A stretch of DNA of 64,000 nt from Palsa-504 sp963834685 (lineage in GTDB: Bacteria > Actinomycetota > Actinomycetes > Streptosporangiales > Streptosporangiaceae). The stretch lies in assembly GCA_963834685.1 (NCBI GenBank), contig CAWICW010000012.1, forward strand, positions 62,001-126,000, in the 5' to 3' direction. Position numbers and translations under genes: made by a program. Positions 15,568-24,719 of this stretch are shown here, one piece after another (within the stretch, counting starts at the first letter, position 1; each line of letters starts with the position of its first letter). A model generated the notes under the pieces. It searched no databases. It was not told where the DNA came from and saw only the letters and a program-made list of their open reading frames with translations.

Positions 15568-16731
15568 TTACTGGTCGAAGTCCAGGACGACGCGGTCGGC
15601 CGCGGGATGCGACTGGCAGGCCAGGGCGTATCCGGCCGCGAGTTCGGCGGGCTCGAGGGCGTAGTTGGCGTCCATCCGCACCTCCCCCTCGACGACCTTG
15701 GCCCGGCAGGTGCCGCAGACGCCGTTCTTGCAGGCGAAGGGGGCGTCGGCCCGGTACCGCAGGGTTGCGTCAAGGATCGACGCGCCGTCCTCGGGCAGCA
15801 CGAAGGTCTGCGAGCGCCCGTCGAGCAGGACCGTGACCGACGCGCCCGTGGCCGGCTCGTCCGTCGCGCGCGCCGGGGCCCGGCTGCCCGCGGCGGGCGG
15901 CGGCCCCACGAAGAACAGCTCGCGGTGGACGTGCTGGTCGTCGGCGCCGTGGTCGAGCAGCACCTCGCGCGCGACGTCGGTCATCGGCAGCGGGCCGCAC
16001 AGGAACCACTCGTCCACGTCGTCCGGGAGGACCAGGCAGTCCAGGATGCGCCCGAGCCGGCCGGCGTCGAGCCGGCCGGAGAGGATCTCGACGTCCAGGG
16101 GTTCCTCGTCGAGCACGTGGATCAGCTGGAACCGGTCCGGATAGCGGTTCTTCAGGTCCTCGAGGTCCTCCAGGAACATGATGTTCAGGGTGGTGCGGTT
16201 GACGTAGACCAGGACCGCGCTGCTCCCGGGCTCGACCTCCAGGGCGGTGCTGAGGATAGACAGCACCGGCGTGATACCCGAGCCGGCCGCGATGGCTCCG
16301 TACCGCTTGCGCTGACCGGGGTGCAGGGCGGTGGAGAAGCTGCCGGTCGGCGTCATGATGTCCAGGACATCGCCGGGGCGGAGGTGTTCGGCGACATAGC
16401 TGGAGAAGACCCCGGCGGGGATGCGCTTGACGCCGATCCGCAGCCGCTGTTCGCCGTCCGTGGCCGGGGCGCAGATGGAGTAGTTGCGCCGCACGTCGTC
16501 GCCCACTACCGGGGACCGTATCGACACGTGCTGCCCGGCCTGGAAGCGGAACTGATCACGCAACTCCGGCGGGACGTCGAAGGTGATGGCCACCGCGTCG
16601 TCGGTAAGCCGCTCGATGCTGGCCACGCGGAGCGGGTGGAACACCGAGTGCCGGCGCGGCGCGCTCGTCACGGCGCTTTGCGTGCTCGTCGCAGCGCTTT
16701 GCGTGCTCGTCGCAGCGCTTTGCGCGCTCAT
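15568..16731 (-). CDS. paaE: Phenylacetyl-CoA epoxidase reductase subunit
   Basis: This 387-aa protein is the electron-transfer component of the epoxidase. It has an N-terminal ferredoxin-reductase FAD domain (RRNYSIC, GVFSSYV), an NAD domain (AAGSGITPVLSIL, FLCGP) and a C-terminal 2Fe-2S domain with CKNGVCGTC and a distal Cys (ALACQSH). The start ATG overlaps the paaD stop. The first 23 residues are a repeat-derived extension (SAATSTQ units) encoded by 21-bp tandem repeats, not part of the catalytic fold. Confidence 0.95.
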   Translation of the reverse strand: MSAQSAATSTQSAATSTQSAVTSAPRRHSVFHPLRVASIERLTDDAVAITFDVPPELRDQFRFQAGQHVSIRSPVVGDDVRRNYSICAPATDGEQRLRIGVKRIPAGVFSSYVAEHLRPGDVLDIMTPTGSFSTALHPGQRKRYGAIAAGSGITPVLSILSTALEVEPGSSAVLVYVNRTTLNIMFLEDLEDLKNRYPDRFQLIHVLDEEPLDVEILSGRLDAGRLGRILDCLVLPDDVDEWFLCGPLPMTDVAREVLLDHGADDQHVHRELFFVGPPPAAGSRAPARATDEPATGASVTVLLDGRSQTFVLPEDGASILDATLRYRADAPFACKNGVCGTCRAKVVEGEVRMDANYALEPAELAAGYALACQSHPAADRVVLDFDQ

Positions 16732-16735
16732 CACA
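16673..16735. repeat. 21-bp tandem repeats at the paaE 5' end
   Basis: Two perfect 21-bp units (16673-16693, 16694-16714) and a third imperfect one (16715-16735) start with GCGCTTTGCGTGCTCGTCGC on the plus strand. On the coding strand they give the repeated SAATSTQ peptide and span the paaD/paaE junction. The unit is a multiple of three, so copy changes keep frame. Confidence 0.85.
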
Positions 16736-17303
16736 GGGCTTTGAAGGAGTCGAAGGGCTCGGCGCACGACCGGCAGGTCCACAGCGCCTTGCAGGGGGTC
16801 GAGCCGAAGCGGCTGACCTCCCTGGTATCGGGCGAGCCGCAGTGCGGGCAGCGGACCGAGAACGCCAGCTTCACCGGCCCTCCGGCGGCGTGCGCGGCGG
16901 GTCCGGGCGGCGCGATCCCGTACTCGCGCAGCTTGCGCCGCCCGGTCTCGCTCATCCAGTCGGTCGTCCAGGCCGGGGCCAGCACGGTGCGGATGCGGAC
17001 CTGGCCCACGCCGGCCCGGCGCAGGGCGTCCCGCACGTCATCGGCGATGACCGCCGTGGCCGGGCAGCCGGTGTAGGTCGGGGTGAGGTCCACCTCCACG
17101 GCTCCGTCGCCGGCCAGCCGCAGGTCCCGGACTATGCCCAGGTCGCCGAGGGTCAGCACGGGGAGCTCAGGATCGGGCACGGCCCGGGCGACGGCCAGTA
17201 GCGCGGCGTCGCTTCCGGGGCTTCCGGGGCCTTCGGCGCTTCCAGCGCTTTCGGGGCTTCCGGCGGCGGACTGGGGCTCGGTCCTGGCCTGGTCGTTCAC
17301 CAC
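16731..17303 (-). CDS. paaD: Phenylacetate-CoA oxygenase subunit PaaD (iron-sulfur assembly type)
   Basis: This 190-aa protein has an N-terminal MIP18/DUF59 domain (VPDPELPVLTLGDLGIVRD, TYTGCPAT) and a C-terminal zinc-ribbon-like segment with CPHCGS and CRSCAEPF. PaaD is thought to mature the Fe-S or diiron components of the epoxidase. A GTGGTGA overlap couples it to paaC. The first 30 residues are a low-complexity Ser/Gly/Glu extension. Confidence 0.94.
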   Translation of the reverse strand: MVNDQARTEPQSAAGSPESAGSAEGPGSPGSDAALLAVARAVPDPELPVLTLGDLGIVRDLRLAGDGAVEVDLTPTYTGCPATAVIADDVRDALRRAGVGQVRIRTVLAPAWTTDWMSETGRRKLREYGIAPPGPAAHAAGGPVKLAFSVRCPHCGSPDTREVSRFGSTPCKALWTCRSCAEPFDSFKAL

Positions 17304-18058
17304 GTCGCTCCCGGGTGCGAGCGGTGCAGGTGCTGCAGCTCGGCCAGCAGGTGCCCGAGGTGCTCGGTATGCAATCCGTCACGGCCGCCGCGGGAGCGCC
17401 AGCGCGGCTCAGGTTTGCGGCATGTCGCCTCGTTCAGCACCGAGGTCACGTAGGCCTCCCAGGCCGGGCGGAGCGCCACGGGATCCGCCGCGGCCTCCGG
17501 CAGCTGGCTCGCGGCGTCGGCGGGGTCGAAGAGTTCGTCGGCGTACGGCCAGACCTGGTCGAGCCCGGCCTGCATGCGCGCGTGGGACAGCTCCGTGCCG
17601 TCGCCGAGGCGCAGCACCCACTGGGTGGCGTGGTCGCGGTGGTAGGCCACCTCCTTGACCGCCTTGCCGGCCAGCCCGGCCAGGGTCGGGTCGTCGCTGC
17701 TGAGCAGGGCGGTGTAGAGCTCGTACTGATAGGCGGAGAAGACCAGCTGCCGCGCCATCGTGACGGCGAAGTCCCCGTTCGGGATCTCGACCAGCTGCAC
17801 ATTGCGGAAGTCCCGGTCGTCCCGCAGGTAGGCTAGGTCGTCCTCGTCACGGCCGGCGCCTTCGACCGCGGCGGCGTAGCTGAGCAGGGTCCGTGCCTGG
17901 CCCAGCAGGTCGAGCGCGATGTTGGCCAGGGCCACGTCCTCCTCGATCTGCGGCGCGTGCGCCACCCACTCACCGAGCCGCTGGGCCAGGATGAGCGCGT
18001 CGTCCCCGAGCGCCAGCGCGTAGGCGGCCAGCGGCGGCAGCGTCCGGACGCCGGTCAT
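17297..18058 (-). CDS. paaC: Phenylacetyl-CoA epoxidase structural subunit
   Basis: This 253-aa ferritin-like helical protein is the non-catalytic partner of PaaA. The conserved stretches are ALGDDALILAQRLGEW, NIALDLLGQAR, EVAYHRDHATQWVLRLGDGTE and HTEHLGHLLAE. The ATG overlaps the paaB stop (ATGA). Length and context fit PaaC exactly. Confidence 0.96.
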   Translation of the reverse strand: MTGVRTLPPLAAYALALGDDALILAQRLGEWVAHAPQIEEDVALANIALDLLGQARTLLSYAAAVEGAGRDEDDLAYLRDDRDFRNVQLVEIPNGDFAVTMARQLVFSAYQYELYTALLSSDDPTLAGLAGKAVKEVAYHRDHATQWVLRLGDGTELSHARMQAGLDQVWPYADELFDPADAASQLPEAAADPVALRPAWEAYVTSVLNEATCRKPEPRWRSRGGRDGLHTEHLGHLLAELQHLHRSHPGATW

Positions 18059-18360
18059 AGGTGCTTCGCTCCTTCGGGCACGTCGTAAAAGGTCGGATGC
18101 CGGTAGACCTTGTCCTGCGCGGGGTCGAAGAACGGGTCCTTCTCATCCGGGCTGTTCGCGACGATCGCGGCCGACGGCACGACCCAGATCGACACACCCT
18201 CACCGCGCCGGGTGTAGACGTCGCGCGCGTTGCGCAGGGCCATCACGGCGTCCGGGGCGTGCAGGCTGCCGACGTGCTGATGGGCCAGGCCGCGCCGGGC
18301 CCGGATGAACACCTCCCAGAGCGGCCAGCTCCGCTTGCTGCTCTCGTTCGCCTGGCTCAT
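18055..18360 (-). CDS. paaB: Phenylacetyl-CoA epoxidase small subunit
   Basis: This 101-aa protein contains WPLWEVFIRARRGLAHQHVGSLHAPDAVMALRNARDVYTRR (in pieces), the PaaB signature, and ends FFDPAQDKVYRHPTFYDVPEGAKHL-like. PaaB bridges PaaAC dimers. The ATG overlaps the end of paaA by 4 bp and its stop overlaps paaC. Confidence 0.96.
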   Translation of the reverse strand: MSQANESSKRSWPLWEVFIRARRGLAHQHVGSLHAPDAVMALRNARDVYTRRGEGVSIWVVPSAAIVANSPDEKDPFFDPAQDKVYRHPTFYDVPEGAKHL

Positions 18361-19373
18361 GATGCGCGCGCCTCGCCGAGTTCTCGCTGAGCGTGCTTGT
18401 CCGCGTGCTCGTGTCTGTCCGCGTAGGCCTGGGCCGCCTCGCGGACCCAGGCGCCGTCGTCGTGGGCCTGGCGGCGGCGGCGCAGGCGCTCGGCGTTGCA
18501 CGGTCCGTCGCCGCGGATGACGCGGGCGAGCTCATCCCAGTCGATGGCGCCGAAGTCGTAGTGGCCGCGCTCGGCGTTCCAGCGCAGGTCCCCGTCGGGA
18601 AGGTTCAGGCCGAGGACCTCGGCCTGCGGGACGGTCATGTCGACAAAACGCTGGCGCAGTTCGTCGTTGCTGAACCGCTTGATGCCCCAGGCGGTCGACT
18701 GGGCCGAGTGGGACGATGCCTCGTCCGGGGGGCCGAACATCATCAGCGACGGCCACCAGTACCGGTTCACCGCATCCTGGGCCATGGCCTTCTGGCCGGG
18801 TGTTCCGTGCGAGAGGGTATGCAGGATCTCGAACCCCTGGCGCTGGTGGAACGACTCCTCCTTGCAGATGCGGACCATGGCCCGGGCGTACGGGCCGTAG
18901 GAGCAGCGGCACAGCGGCACCTGGTTCATGATGGCCGCGCCGTCCACCAGCCAGCCGATTGCGCCGACGTCGGCCCAGTTGAGGGTCGGGTAGTTGAAGA
19001 TGCTGGAGTACTTCTGCTTCCCGGTGTGCAGCAGGTCGAGGAGTTCCTCGCGATCGATGCCGAGCGTCTCGGCGGCGGAGTAGAGGTACAGGCCGTGGCC
19101 AGCCTCGTCCTGGACCTTCGCGATCAGGATGGCCTTACGGCGCAGGCTGGGCGCCCGGGTGATCCAGTTGCCCTCGGGCTGCATGCCGATGATCTCGGAA
19201 TGAGCATGCTGGGCGATCTGCCTGATGAGCGTCTTGCGGTACGCGTCCGGCATCCAGTCGCGGGGCTCGATGCGCTGGTCGGCGGCAATGAGCTGGTCGA
19301 AGCGCCGCTGGGCGTCCTGGTCCTGCGGGCCGCCCGGGCCGCTTGCGGTGCCGGGATCGTAGTTGCCGTACAC
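18357..19373 (-). CDS. paaA: Phenylacetyl-CoA epoxidase catalytic subunit
   Basis: This protein of about 338 aa carries the diiron site of the ring-1,2-epoxidase. Seen are AHSEIIGMQPEGNWI, AKVQDEAGHGLYLYSAAETLG with the E-x-x-H iron ligands, and CKEESFHQRQGFE with the second pair. I chose the GTG at 19373 (VYGNYDPG), which follows GGGAGGGC at a proper distance. A TTG at 19427 would also be in frame but lies inside the operator palindrome. It is the first gene of the paaABCDE-GNAT operon, with every junction overlapping or close. Confidence 0.96.
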   Translation of the reverse strand: MYGNYDPGTASGPGGPQDQDAQRRFDQLIAADQRIEPRDWMPDAYRKTLIRQIAQHAHSEIIGMQPEGNWITRAPSLRRKAILIAKVQDEAGHGLYLYSAAETLGIDREELLDLLHTGKQKYSSIFNYPTLNWADVGAIGWLVDGAAIMNQVPLCRCSYGPYARAMVRICKEESFHQRQGFEILHTLSHGTPGQKAMAQDAVNRYWWPSLMMFGPPDEASSHSAQSTAWGIKRFSNDELRQRFVDMTVPQAEVLGLNLPDGDLRWNAERGHYDFGAIDWDELARVIRGDGPCNAERLRRRRQAHDDGAWVREAAQAYADRHEHADKHAQRELGEARAS

Positions 19374-19410
19374 GGCGCCCTCCCGTCTCTCACTGCGCAG
19401 GCTACTCTTT

Positions 19411-19424
19411 ACCGAACGTTCGGT
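19411..19424. promoter_or_regulatory. TetR operator copy 2 (paaA promoter)
   Basis: ACCGAACGTTCGGT is a perfect 14-bp palindrome 38 bp upstream of the chosen paaA start. Its core matches the site before the TetR gene at 13367-13380 in 12 of 14 positions. It is probably the repressor site controlling paaABCDE. Confidence 0.75.
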
Positions 19425-19427
19425 CAA

Positions 19428-20147
19428 TAAATCGGCTGGTCCGCGGGTCGCTCGGTAAGCCAGCCCCAGTCAAGCGATAACCCATCGACCATAGCTGCCG
19501 GTCAGCTATGCGGCCCCAAGCCCCGCTCGCGGCTGAGCTAGCGGTCGTTTCCGCGGCCGCGGGCGGAATGATCGTCCGCGGCCGCGTGCTAGCAGTCCGG
19601 CCGAAACCACCTGATCGGCGCGGGGCGATAACCCGGCCCGCTGACACCGGCGGCGCATGACCAGAGCAGGCACCGGCCGCACCGCCAGCGCCAGAACTCC
19701 CCGATCTGGGCGGCCCATACGATGATCGCCCGACCACTGCATGCCGCCCCGTCCGGCCTGATGAATATTTTGCATCGCCGTGCTGCCCGGAGAACGCCCG
19801 CTCATGCATGTTATGGAGTATTGCGTCCGGCGGTATATCTATTCACGAACTGGAATACTTACCCATGCTTTCTCGATCCTGCCGACGATTACCGTGCAGC
19901 CTTTTCCATCATTTTAGTAGGGAATCAGATCGACTCGGCGCGCCTGATTTCTGAACGCCCGACGTTGACGGCGCCACGCATATTGCCTGGTTCTGGCGTG
20001 GGCTCTGGCCGGGTGGGCTAGCTGATGAAGCATTGCTCACGAGGGCTGGCGGGCTGGTGGGCGCCCCGGGTGGGGATGGGCAGCGCCGGATGCCGGGATC
20101 ATGGCCTGGACGATCTGGTTGAGGGTTCGGATGCGCGGTTCTCCCGG
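19428..20147. other. Gene-poor stretch behind paaA
   Basis: Apart from the paaA promoter region and the dispersed repeat at 19816-19932, I see no convincing gene in these 720 bp. Open frames on either strand have no family signature. Confidence 0.5.
19816..19932. repeat. Dispersed intergenic repeat, copy 1
   Basis: This 117-bp segment is nearly identical to 31469-31586; a stretch of about 55 bp, including CTTTCTCGATCCTGCCGACG, is identical. It is less GC-rich than the surroundings. A third, diverged copy lies at 41950-42027. No conserved ORF explains it. It could be a small non-autonomous mobile element, an RNA element, or a remnant of a larger one. Confidence 0.8.
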
Positions 20148-20545
20148 CTAGTGAGCACCATCGGTTACCTTGCCGGTCCGGCGGTAGCGGGCGAGGGTCT
20201 TGCGGACCCGCCGGTGACTCCCCGCGTCCAGGTCGTTGTGGCGGGACTCCAGGGCCTGGATCACAGCCGGGACCCGGGACGCGGGCGTGCTGTCGGTGAT
20301 GGTGTGGAGCACGTCGCCGCGGACCTGTGGATCGGGATCCCGGCCAGCTCGAGTAACCTCGTCCACACCCGGTCGTCGTCGGCCGGACGTGGCAGGTGCA
20401 CAGGTTCCTGCACGCGAGCTGGCGAGCCCGGCTCTCCTCGCTCCGGGACAGCTCCAGCAGTGCGTCGATGGCATCCTCGGCTGTGCGTCCCTCGCCGGCC
20501 GGCAGGCCGACCTGCCTTCTCAGCGATCTTGCTCCACCGTCCCAC
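20148..20545 (-). pseudogene. HEAT-repeat protein remnant with several frameshifts
   Basis: Fragments of one protein are found in three frames: VGRWSKIAEKAG; then EDAIDALLELSRSEESRARQLACRN; then PADDDRVWTRLLELAG; then DPDPQVRGDVLHTITD and a C-terminal TLARYRRTGKVTD. The order and motif pattern match a small actinobacterial HEAT-repeat protein (typically ending in RYRRTGKIN-type). At least three frame changes are needed, so it is dead. Confidence 0.7.
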
Positions 20546-20948
20546 TGTCCAGACGATAGCGCCGGCCGGGTGCCCGGACCACGGAGTATCCCGCCAGCTG
20601 GCGGAGGCTTCGACCCTTGACTTCACCGGGTCACCCGAGGTGGCCAGGCAGACTGGGACAGCCGCGGGCGGCCCGCTTAAGCGGCTCACGCCGGAACTCG
20701 GCGGCAAGCCGGAATCAGCTGGCCGCCGGATCCGCATGTGCGTGCGCAGTGGCCAACCCGCTGCTAAAGATCCGCAACGGCATGCGGACTGTCCGCCCAT
20801 GAAGGGATCGGCGATCTGGTCGCGGAACGCGTCCGGGTTGCATCAGCATCCGCCGGCACAGCGGCGTGGATCACGACGAAGTGGCGTGGAGAATCACCGG
20901 CGGTAAGGTCGCCTGGTTCACCGGACCCCGGCAGCGTCGTCTTGTCGC
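20546..20948. other. Intergenic, no gene recognised
   Basis: About 400 bp between the HEAT remnant and the DUF2127 gene. Open frames exist but none shows a family motif or a clear ribosome-binding site. Confidence 0.4.
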
Positions 20949-21785
20949 TCACGCCGTTCGGTCAGGTGAGTCGCCGGGCCGCTGAACTGGGGCGCCAGCC
21001 CGCTGGCCATGGCCGGGCTGGCCAGCGGATGCCGCGGCGAGCGCGGCCTGCTCCACCTCGATGACGGACTCCCCGCGCAGCCTCGCTTCGTAGGCCCTTT
21101 TGCCACCTCGGATGCCGAACAGCCGCTTCGTCCAGACCAGGTAGATGACAAGCAGCAGGTTCACCACGAACGCAGCGACTCGCAGCCAGGTGATCTTCAC
21201 GGTCAGGTCGTAGACCTCGTAAGGCAGGAAGATCGAGGTCGCCACCATGGCGAAGTACTCCCCCCATCGCTTGGCCAGCCACAGCCCGATGCTCTCCACC
21301 AGCTCGATAAGCGCGTAAACGGCCAGGCCGATTGCCAGGTAGGTGAGCGTCCGCGAGTCGAGGGTGAACGAATGCTGGATCAACCCGAGCAGCTTGGAGT
21401 GGATGACGTTAAAGCCGAGGTCCCGGTACAAGGCGCGGATGGCAGGCAGGTCGTTGCTGAACGCCTGCTGGATGCCAGCCCGGTCATACCGGAACCGCCA
21501 TACCCCGTAGGCTGCGCCGCCGAAGATCAGGAAGCGAAGGAACCGCTCCACCGCGAATACGCGCAGGATCAGCGCGCTGCGCAGTTCCTTGCCCCGGGGG
21601 ATCAGCGGCGCCGCGGCGGTTGGCCCGCTGCTGTGCTGCCCGTCAGTCACGAAGGCGCCGCAGCGCAAGCACCGCCACGCCGTCCCGTCGGCGGTCTGTG
21701 CCATCAGCCGGTCCCGCAGCTCCGGCTCATCCGGCGCGTAACTAACGTGCCCCTTGCGGGCGCAGCCGAACAGGCTCCAGTCCAC
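20949..21785 (-). CDS. DUF2127 integral membrane protein
   Basis: This 278-aa protein starts at a GTG. It has a short N-terminal cytoplasmic region with a CLRCGAFV half zinc-knuckle, then hydrophobic segments matching DUF2127: ALILRVFAVERFLRFLIFGG, LTYLAIGLAVYALIELVESIGLW, GEYFAMVATSIFLPYEVYDL and VAAFVVNLLLVIYLVW. The tail is a charged region with an AAA-rich end. The family is conserved in actinobacteria and has no known function. Confidence 0.85.
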   Translation of the reverse strand: MDWSLFGCARKGHVSYAPDEPELRDRLMAQTADGTAWRCLRCGAFVTDGQHSSGPTAAAPLIPRGKELRSALILRVFAVERFLRFLIFGGAAYGVWRFRYDRAGIQQAFSNDLPAIRALYRDLGFNVIHSKLLGLIQHSFTLDSRTLTYLAIGLAVYALIELVESIGLWLAKRWGEYFAMVATSIFLPYEVYDLTVKITWLRVAAFVVNLLLVIYLVWTKRLFGIRGGKRAYEARLRGESVIEVEQAALAAASAGQPGHGQRAGAPVQRPGDSPDRTA

Positions 21786-22068
21786 GTCTTGAGGATAGGC
21801 CCCCCTGGACGCCGCGCCCCTGCCGCAGCGCCACCGGGTCGGAAACGCTCGATGCCGCCGGACATGGCCGCCACCTGCGCGGCCCCAGAACTCAGTCGAG
21901 AGTACCTGACTGGGCTCCTATCCCCGGCGCCTCATAAGCACGGAATTCCCAGATCCGCACGGTCTTGGTCTTGATCGGCACCCAGCCCGACGTCCGCGCA
22001 GATCGGCGGGTGGGCGCGCGGCCCGTCAAGGAGCATCGGTCTGCGGTCATGCATCGGTGCGGCGGCCC

Positions 22069-23418
22069 TCACGCGACGGCTTCGGTGAACTCCCCGATCG
22101 CGTCGAGGTACGTCTCCACGTCCTGTGACGTGTGCGCGACCGAGACCGTCGGCCCGAGCCACCAGCCCGACTCCCATACGCCGCGGTTGGCGAGGAACAG
22201 CCGGATGAGCGCACGCAGGCCGGGGTCGTCGGTGTCCCGGGCGCCGCGGGCATCGCGCGGAGGTTGCGGGCTGAAGAAGTAGAAGGCGTGTGAGCCGTGG
22301 ACGTTGACCGACCAGGGCAAGCCGGCCCGGTCGATGTGGGCCCGCAGCCCTTCCGCGAGCTTGTGGCCCAGCCTCGCCGTGGTGATGAACGCCTCCGGCG
22401 TCAGCACCTCGGTGAGGGCGGCGCGGGCGGCGGCCATGGACAGCGCGTTGGCGAATAGCGTGCCCCCGGTGGCCACCTCGTCGTAGGCGATCCCAGATAC
22501 GGCCGCCCCGGCTGCGGGCGGACGCAGCACCTCAGCCACCTCGTCCGTCATCCCGTACGCGCCCAGCGGCACCCCGCCGGCGATCGACTTTCCGACTGTC
22601 AGCAAGTCCGGTTCCAGACCCCACTCCGAACTCAGCCCGCCGTGCGCGGTGACCAGCGTGTGAGTCTCGTCAATGGCCAGCAGCGTCCCGTGGCGGCGGG
22701 TCAGCTCGCGCAACCCGTCGTGGAATCCCGGGCCAGGCAGCAGGAACCCCGCATTGGTCATCGCCGGCTCTGTCAGCAGCAGCGCCACGTCGCCGGGCGC
22801 CAGCGCACGCTCGACCGCATCCAGATCATTGAACGGCACGATCCGAAGATTGGCCGTGACCTCGGCCGGCAGGCCGGTGTACTCAGGCAGGACCCTGCCG
22901 TCGTCGACGATACCCAGCGTCGGCTCGAGGTGGCCGTGGTACTTGCCGTCGAACACGGCGACCTTCTCACGGCCGGTCCGGACCCGCGCGATCCGCACGA
23001 CCTCGGTGTTGGCTTGCGTCGCCGACAAAGTGAACTGCCACCTGGCCATCCCGTACCGCCGCGCCAGCGCCTCGGCCACGACCAGCGCGTCCTCGGAGGG
23101 CAGGAGGAACTGGCTCCCCGCCGCGACCCGCTCGCAGACGGCACGGACGACCGGCGCGGCAGCGTGCCCGCAGAAGGCGCTCAGGTCCGCGACGTACATG
23201 TCCACGTACTCGTGGCCGTCAAGGTCCCAGAACCGGGACCCTGCCCCGTGCGACACCCACAGCGGCGGATGATCGTACAGCTCCTCCATCCACGACATCG
23301 GGACGCCACGCGGCATCGTCCCGGCGGCGCGCGAGGTCGCTTCCATCGAACGAGGGCGGCCGTCCCGGAACCATTTCCTCTCGGCGGCGGCAAGTGCCTC
23401 GACCTTGGCCTGATCCAT
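22069..23418 (-). CDS. Class III aminotransferase (glutamate-1-semialdehyde aminomutase-like)
   Basis: This 449-aa protein from ATG 23418 is PLP-dependent. It has an N-terminal GSRFWDLDGHEYVDMY, SATQANTEVVRIARVRTGREKVAVFDGKYHGH, the PLP Asp in LLAIDETHT, and the Schiff-base lysine in LLTVGKSIAGGVPLGAYG. It resembles GSA aminomutases but is not next to heme genes, so a catabolic or biosynthetic aminotransferase is as likely. An upstream GTG would add six residues. Confidence 0.9.
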   Translation of the reverse strand: MDQAKVEALAAAERKWFRDGRPRSMEATSRAAGTMPRGVPMSWMEELYDHPPLWVSHGAGSRFWDLDGHEYVDMYVADLSAFCGHAAAPVVRAVCERVAAGSQFLLPSEDALVVAEALARRYGMARWQFTLSATQANTEVVRIARVRTGREKVAVFDGKYHGHLEPTLGIVDDGRVLPEYTGLPAEVTANLRIVPFNDLDAVERALAPGDVALLLTEPAMTNAGFLLPGPGFHDGLRELTRRHGTLLAIDETHTLVTAHGGLSSEWGLEPDLLTVGKSIAGGVPLGAYGMTDEVAEVLRPPAAGAAVSGIAYDEVATGGTLFANALSMAAARAALTEVLTPEAFITTARLGHKLAEGLRAHIDRAGLPWSVNVHGSHAFYFFSPQPPRDARGARDTDDPGLRALIRLFLANRGVWESGWWLGPTVSVAHTSQDVETYLDAIGEFTEAVA

Positions 23419-23436
23419 CCCGGGACCCCCTGCCAC

Positions 23437-23781
23437 GCTGCCTTGATCGTCGGTGGCAGTCTGGACCCCGGCCCGGCTCCCGTCAACAACGACGCTCGCC
23501 CGAGTTGATCTGCGCTTCCGCGGCCGCCTATCTCGCGTGGATCGGCGGCTGGTCAGTAGCGGTGGCGCGCGGCTCGGCAGCCGGTGGGTTGATCTGTGCT
23601 TGACATGCCGGGTGACTTGGAACGGCGCACCGATGAGCGGGATGATCTGAACGCTCGTCCTGCGGCATCAGTTGGCGGGCCGTTCAAGTCGGCGTGGTCC
23701 AGCCGGTCGCGCGGTGTCGGCGGGGAGCGTCTTCATGGTGACGTAACTGGTCACCATGGCCACGCCGGGCAGGCTGGCCAC
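23437..23781. other. Intergenic, no gene recognised
   Basis: About 345 bp. GTTGATCTG(C/T)GCTT occurs twice (near 23505 and 23586). Nothing else is recognised. Confidence 0.4.
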
Positions 23782-24074
23782 TGGCCCTGGTATCGGCCGG
23801 AGACCACGTGATCGGGCAGAAATCCACCTACGGCGGGACGGCGTCAGTGCTGCTGAACCTGCTGCCGCGGCTGGGCGTGTCGGCCACCCAAGTGGACCAG
23901 ACCGACCCGGAGGCGTTCGAGAAGGCACTGACCCCGCAGACCCGCCTGATCCTGGTGGAATCGCCGAGCAATCCGCTGTTGCAGGTCACCGACCTGCGCG
24001 CCGTCGCGGCCCTGGCCCGCGCGCACGGCGTGCTGACCATGGCGGACGACACCTTCGCCACTCCGGTCAACCAG
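23782..24074 (+). pseudogene. Cys/Met-metabolism PLP enzyme fragment
   Basis: This is the middle part of a cystathionine gamma-synthase/gamma-lyase type enzyme: ALVSAGDHVIGQKSTYGGT, LILVESPSNPLLQV and MADDTFATP. The PLP-lysine region and the rest of the C-terminus are gone, and the N-terminus is lost or frameshifted. The fragment ends abruptly at a junction with an SDR fragment on the other strand. Confidence 0.75.
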
Positions 24075-24297
24075 CGGCCGGCGGAACCTGCTGCTCGTCG
24101 GTGACATCGGCGCAGAAGCCCTCGGCCGTGCCGCCATCGTCACCGATGGCGCGGCCGAGGGCAGCGACCTGTTCATCGCCGGGCCGGCCATTGACCGCGA
24201 CGGCGAAACCGTCACGCGCCAGCCGCCGGGCGATCACCGCCCCCAGCCCCCGCGAGCTGCCCGTCACCAAAGCGACGCGCCCATGCGACACTGCCAT
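24067..24297 (-). pseudogene. Short-chain dehydrogenase N-terminal fragment
   Basis: Only the Rossmann N-terminus of an SDR remains: VALVTGSSRGLGAVIARRLA (TGxxxGxG cofactor motif) to FCADVTDEQQV. The catalytic YxxxK half is missing. It abuts the truncated PLP enzyme head-to-head near 24070, marking a rearrangement scar. Confidence 0.75.
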
Positions 24298-24719
24298 GCG
24301 GTGATGATCCCACTCCGCTCACCGCGCCGGGCCGACACGGAAAATGCCGCGAAAGGCGCGCTCCCGTTGACGAGCATCGACTAACCATGCGCGGCCCGCA
24401 CCATAGCGGCGGAACTGACGCTCAGCCCAAGTCCAGAGTCGATCACATGCCGTGAGCAGCACCGCCCGGCTATACGTTACCGAGCGCTTAATACACGGGT
24501 GATCCGTGTCGCTCCAGTGTTCTTGCGTCACAGGCTGGGATGGTGCAGATTGCCCGATTCTGTCTCGTCGCTGGCGTGACTGCGCCGACTGGATCTGCAT
24601 CGCTAGGCCCCGGCTACGCAGGAACCCGTCCTTGGCCCGTGTCTGCAGGCCGACAGCGCCAGAGGGCGAACCGCAGGCACATGACAGGCGCTGCTGACCC
24701 CTCTGGCAGACTGCGATGA
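24298..24719. other. Intergenic, no gene recognised
   Basis: About 420 bp of lower coding quality. I see no gene, RNA signature or repeat. Confidence 0.4.

Noticed and set aside
20025..20906. A long plus-strand frame over the HEAT remnant
   Set aside because: The minus-strand pieces show clear HEAT-protein motifs; the plus frame is low-complexity with no family signature.
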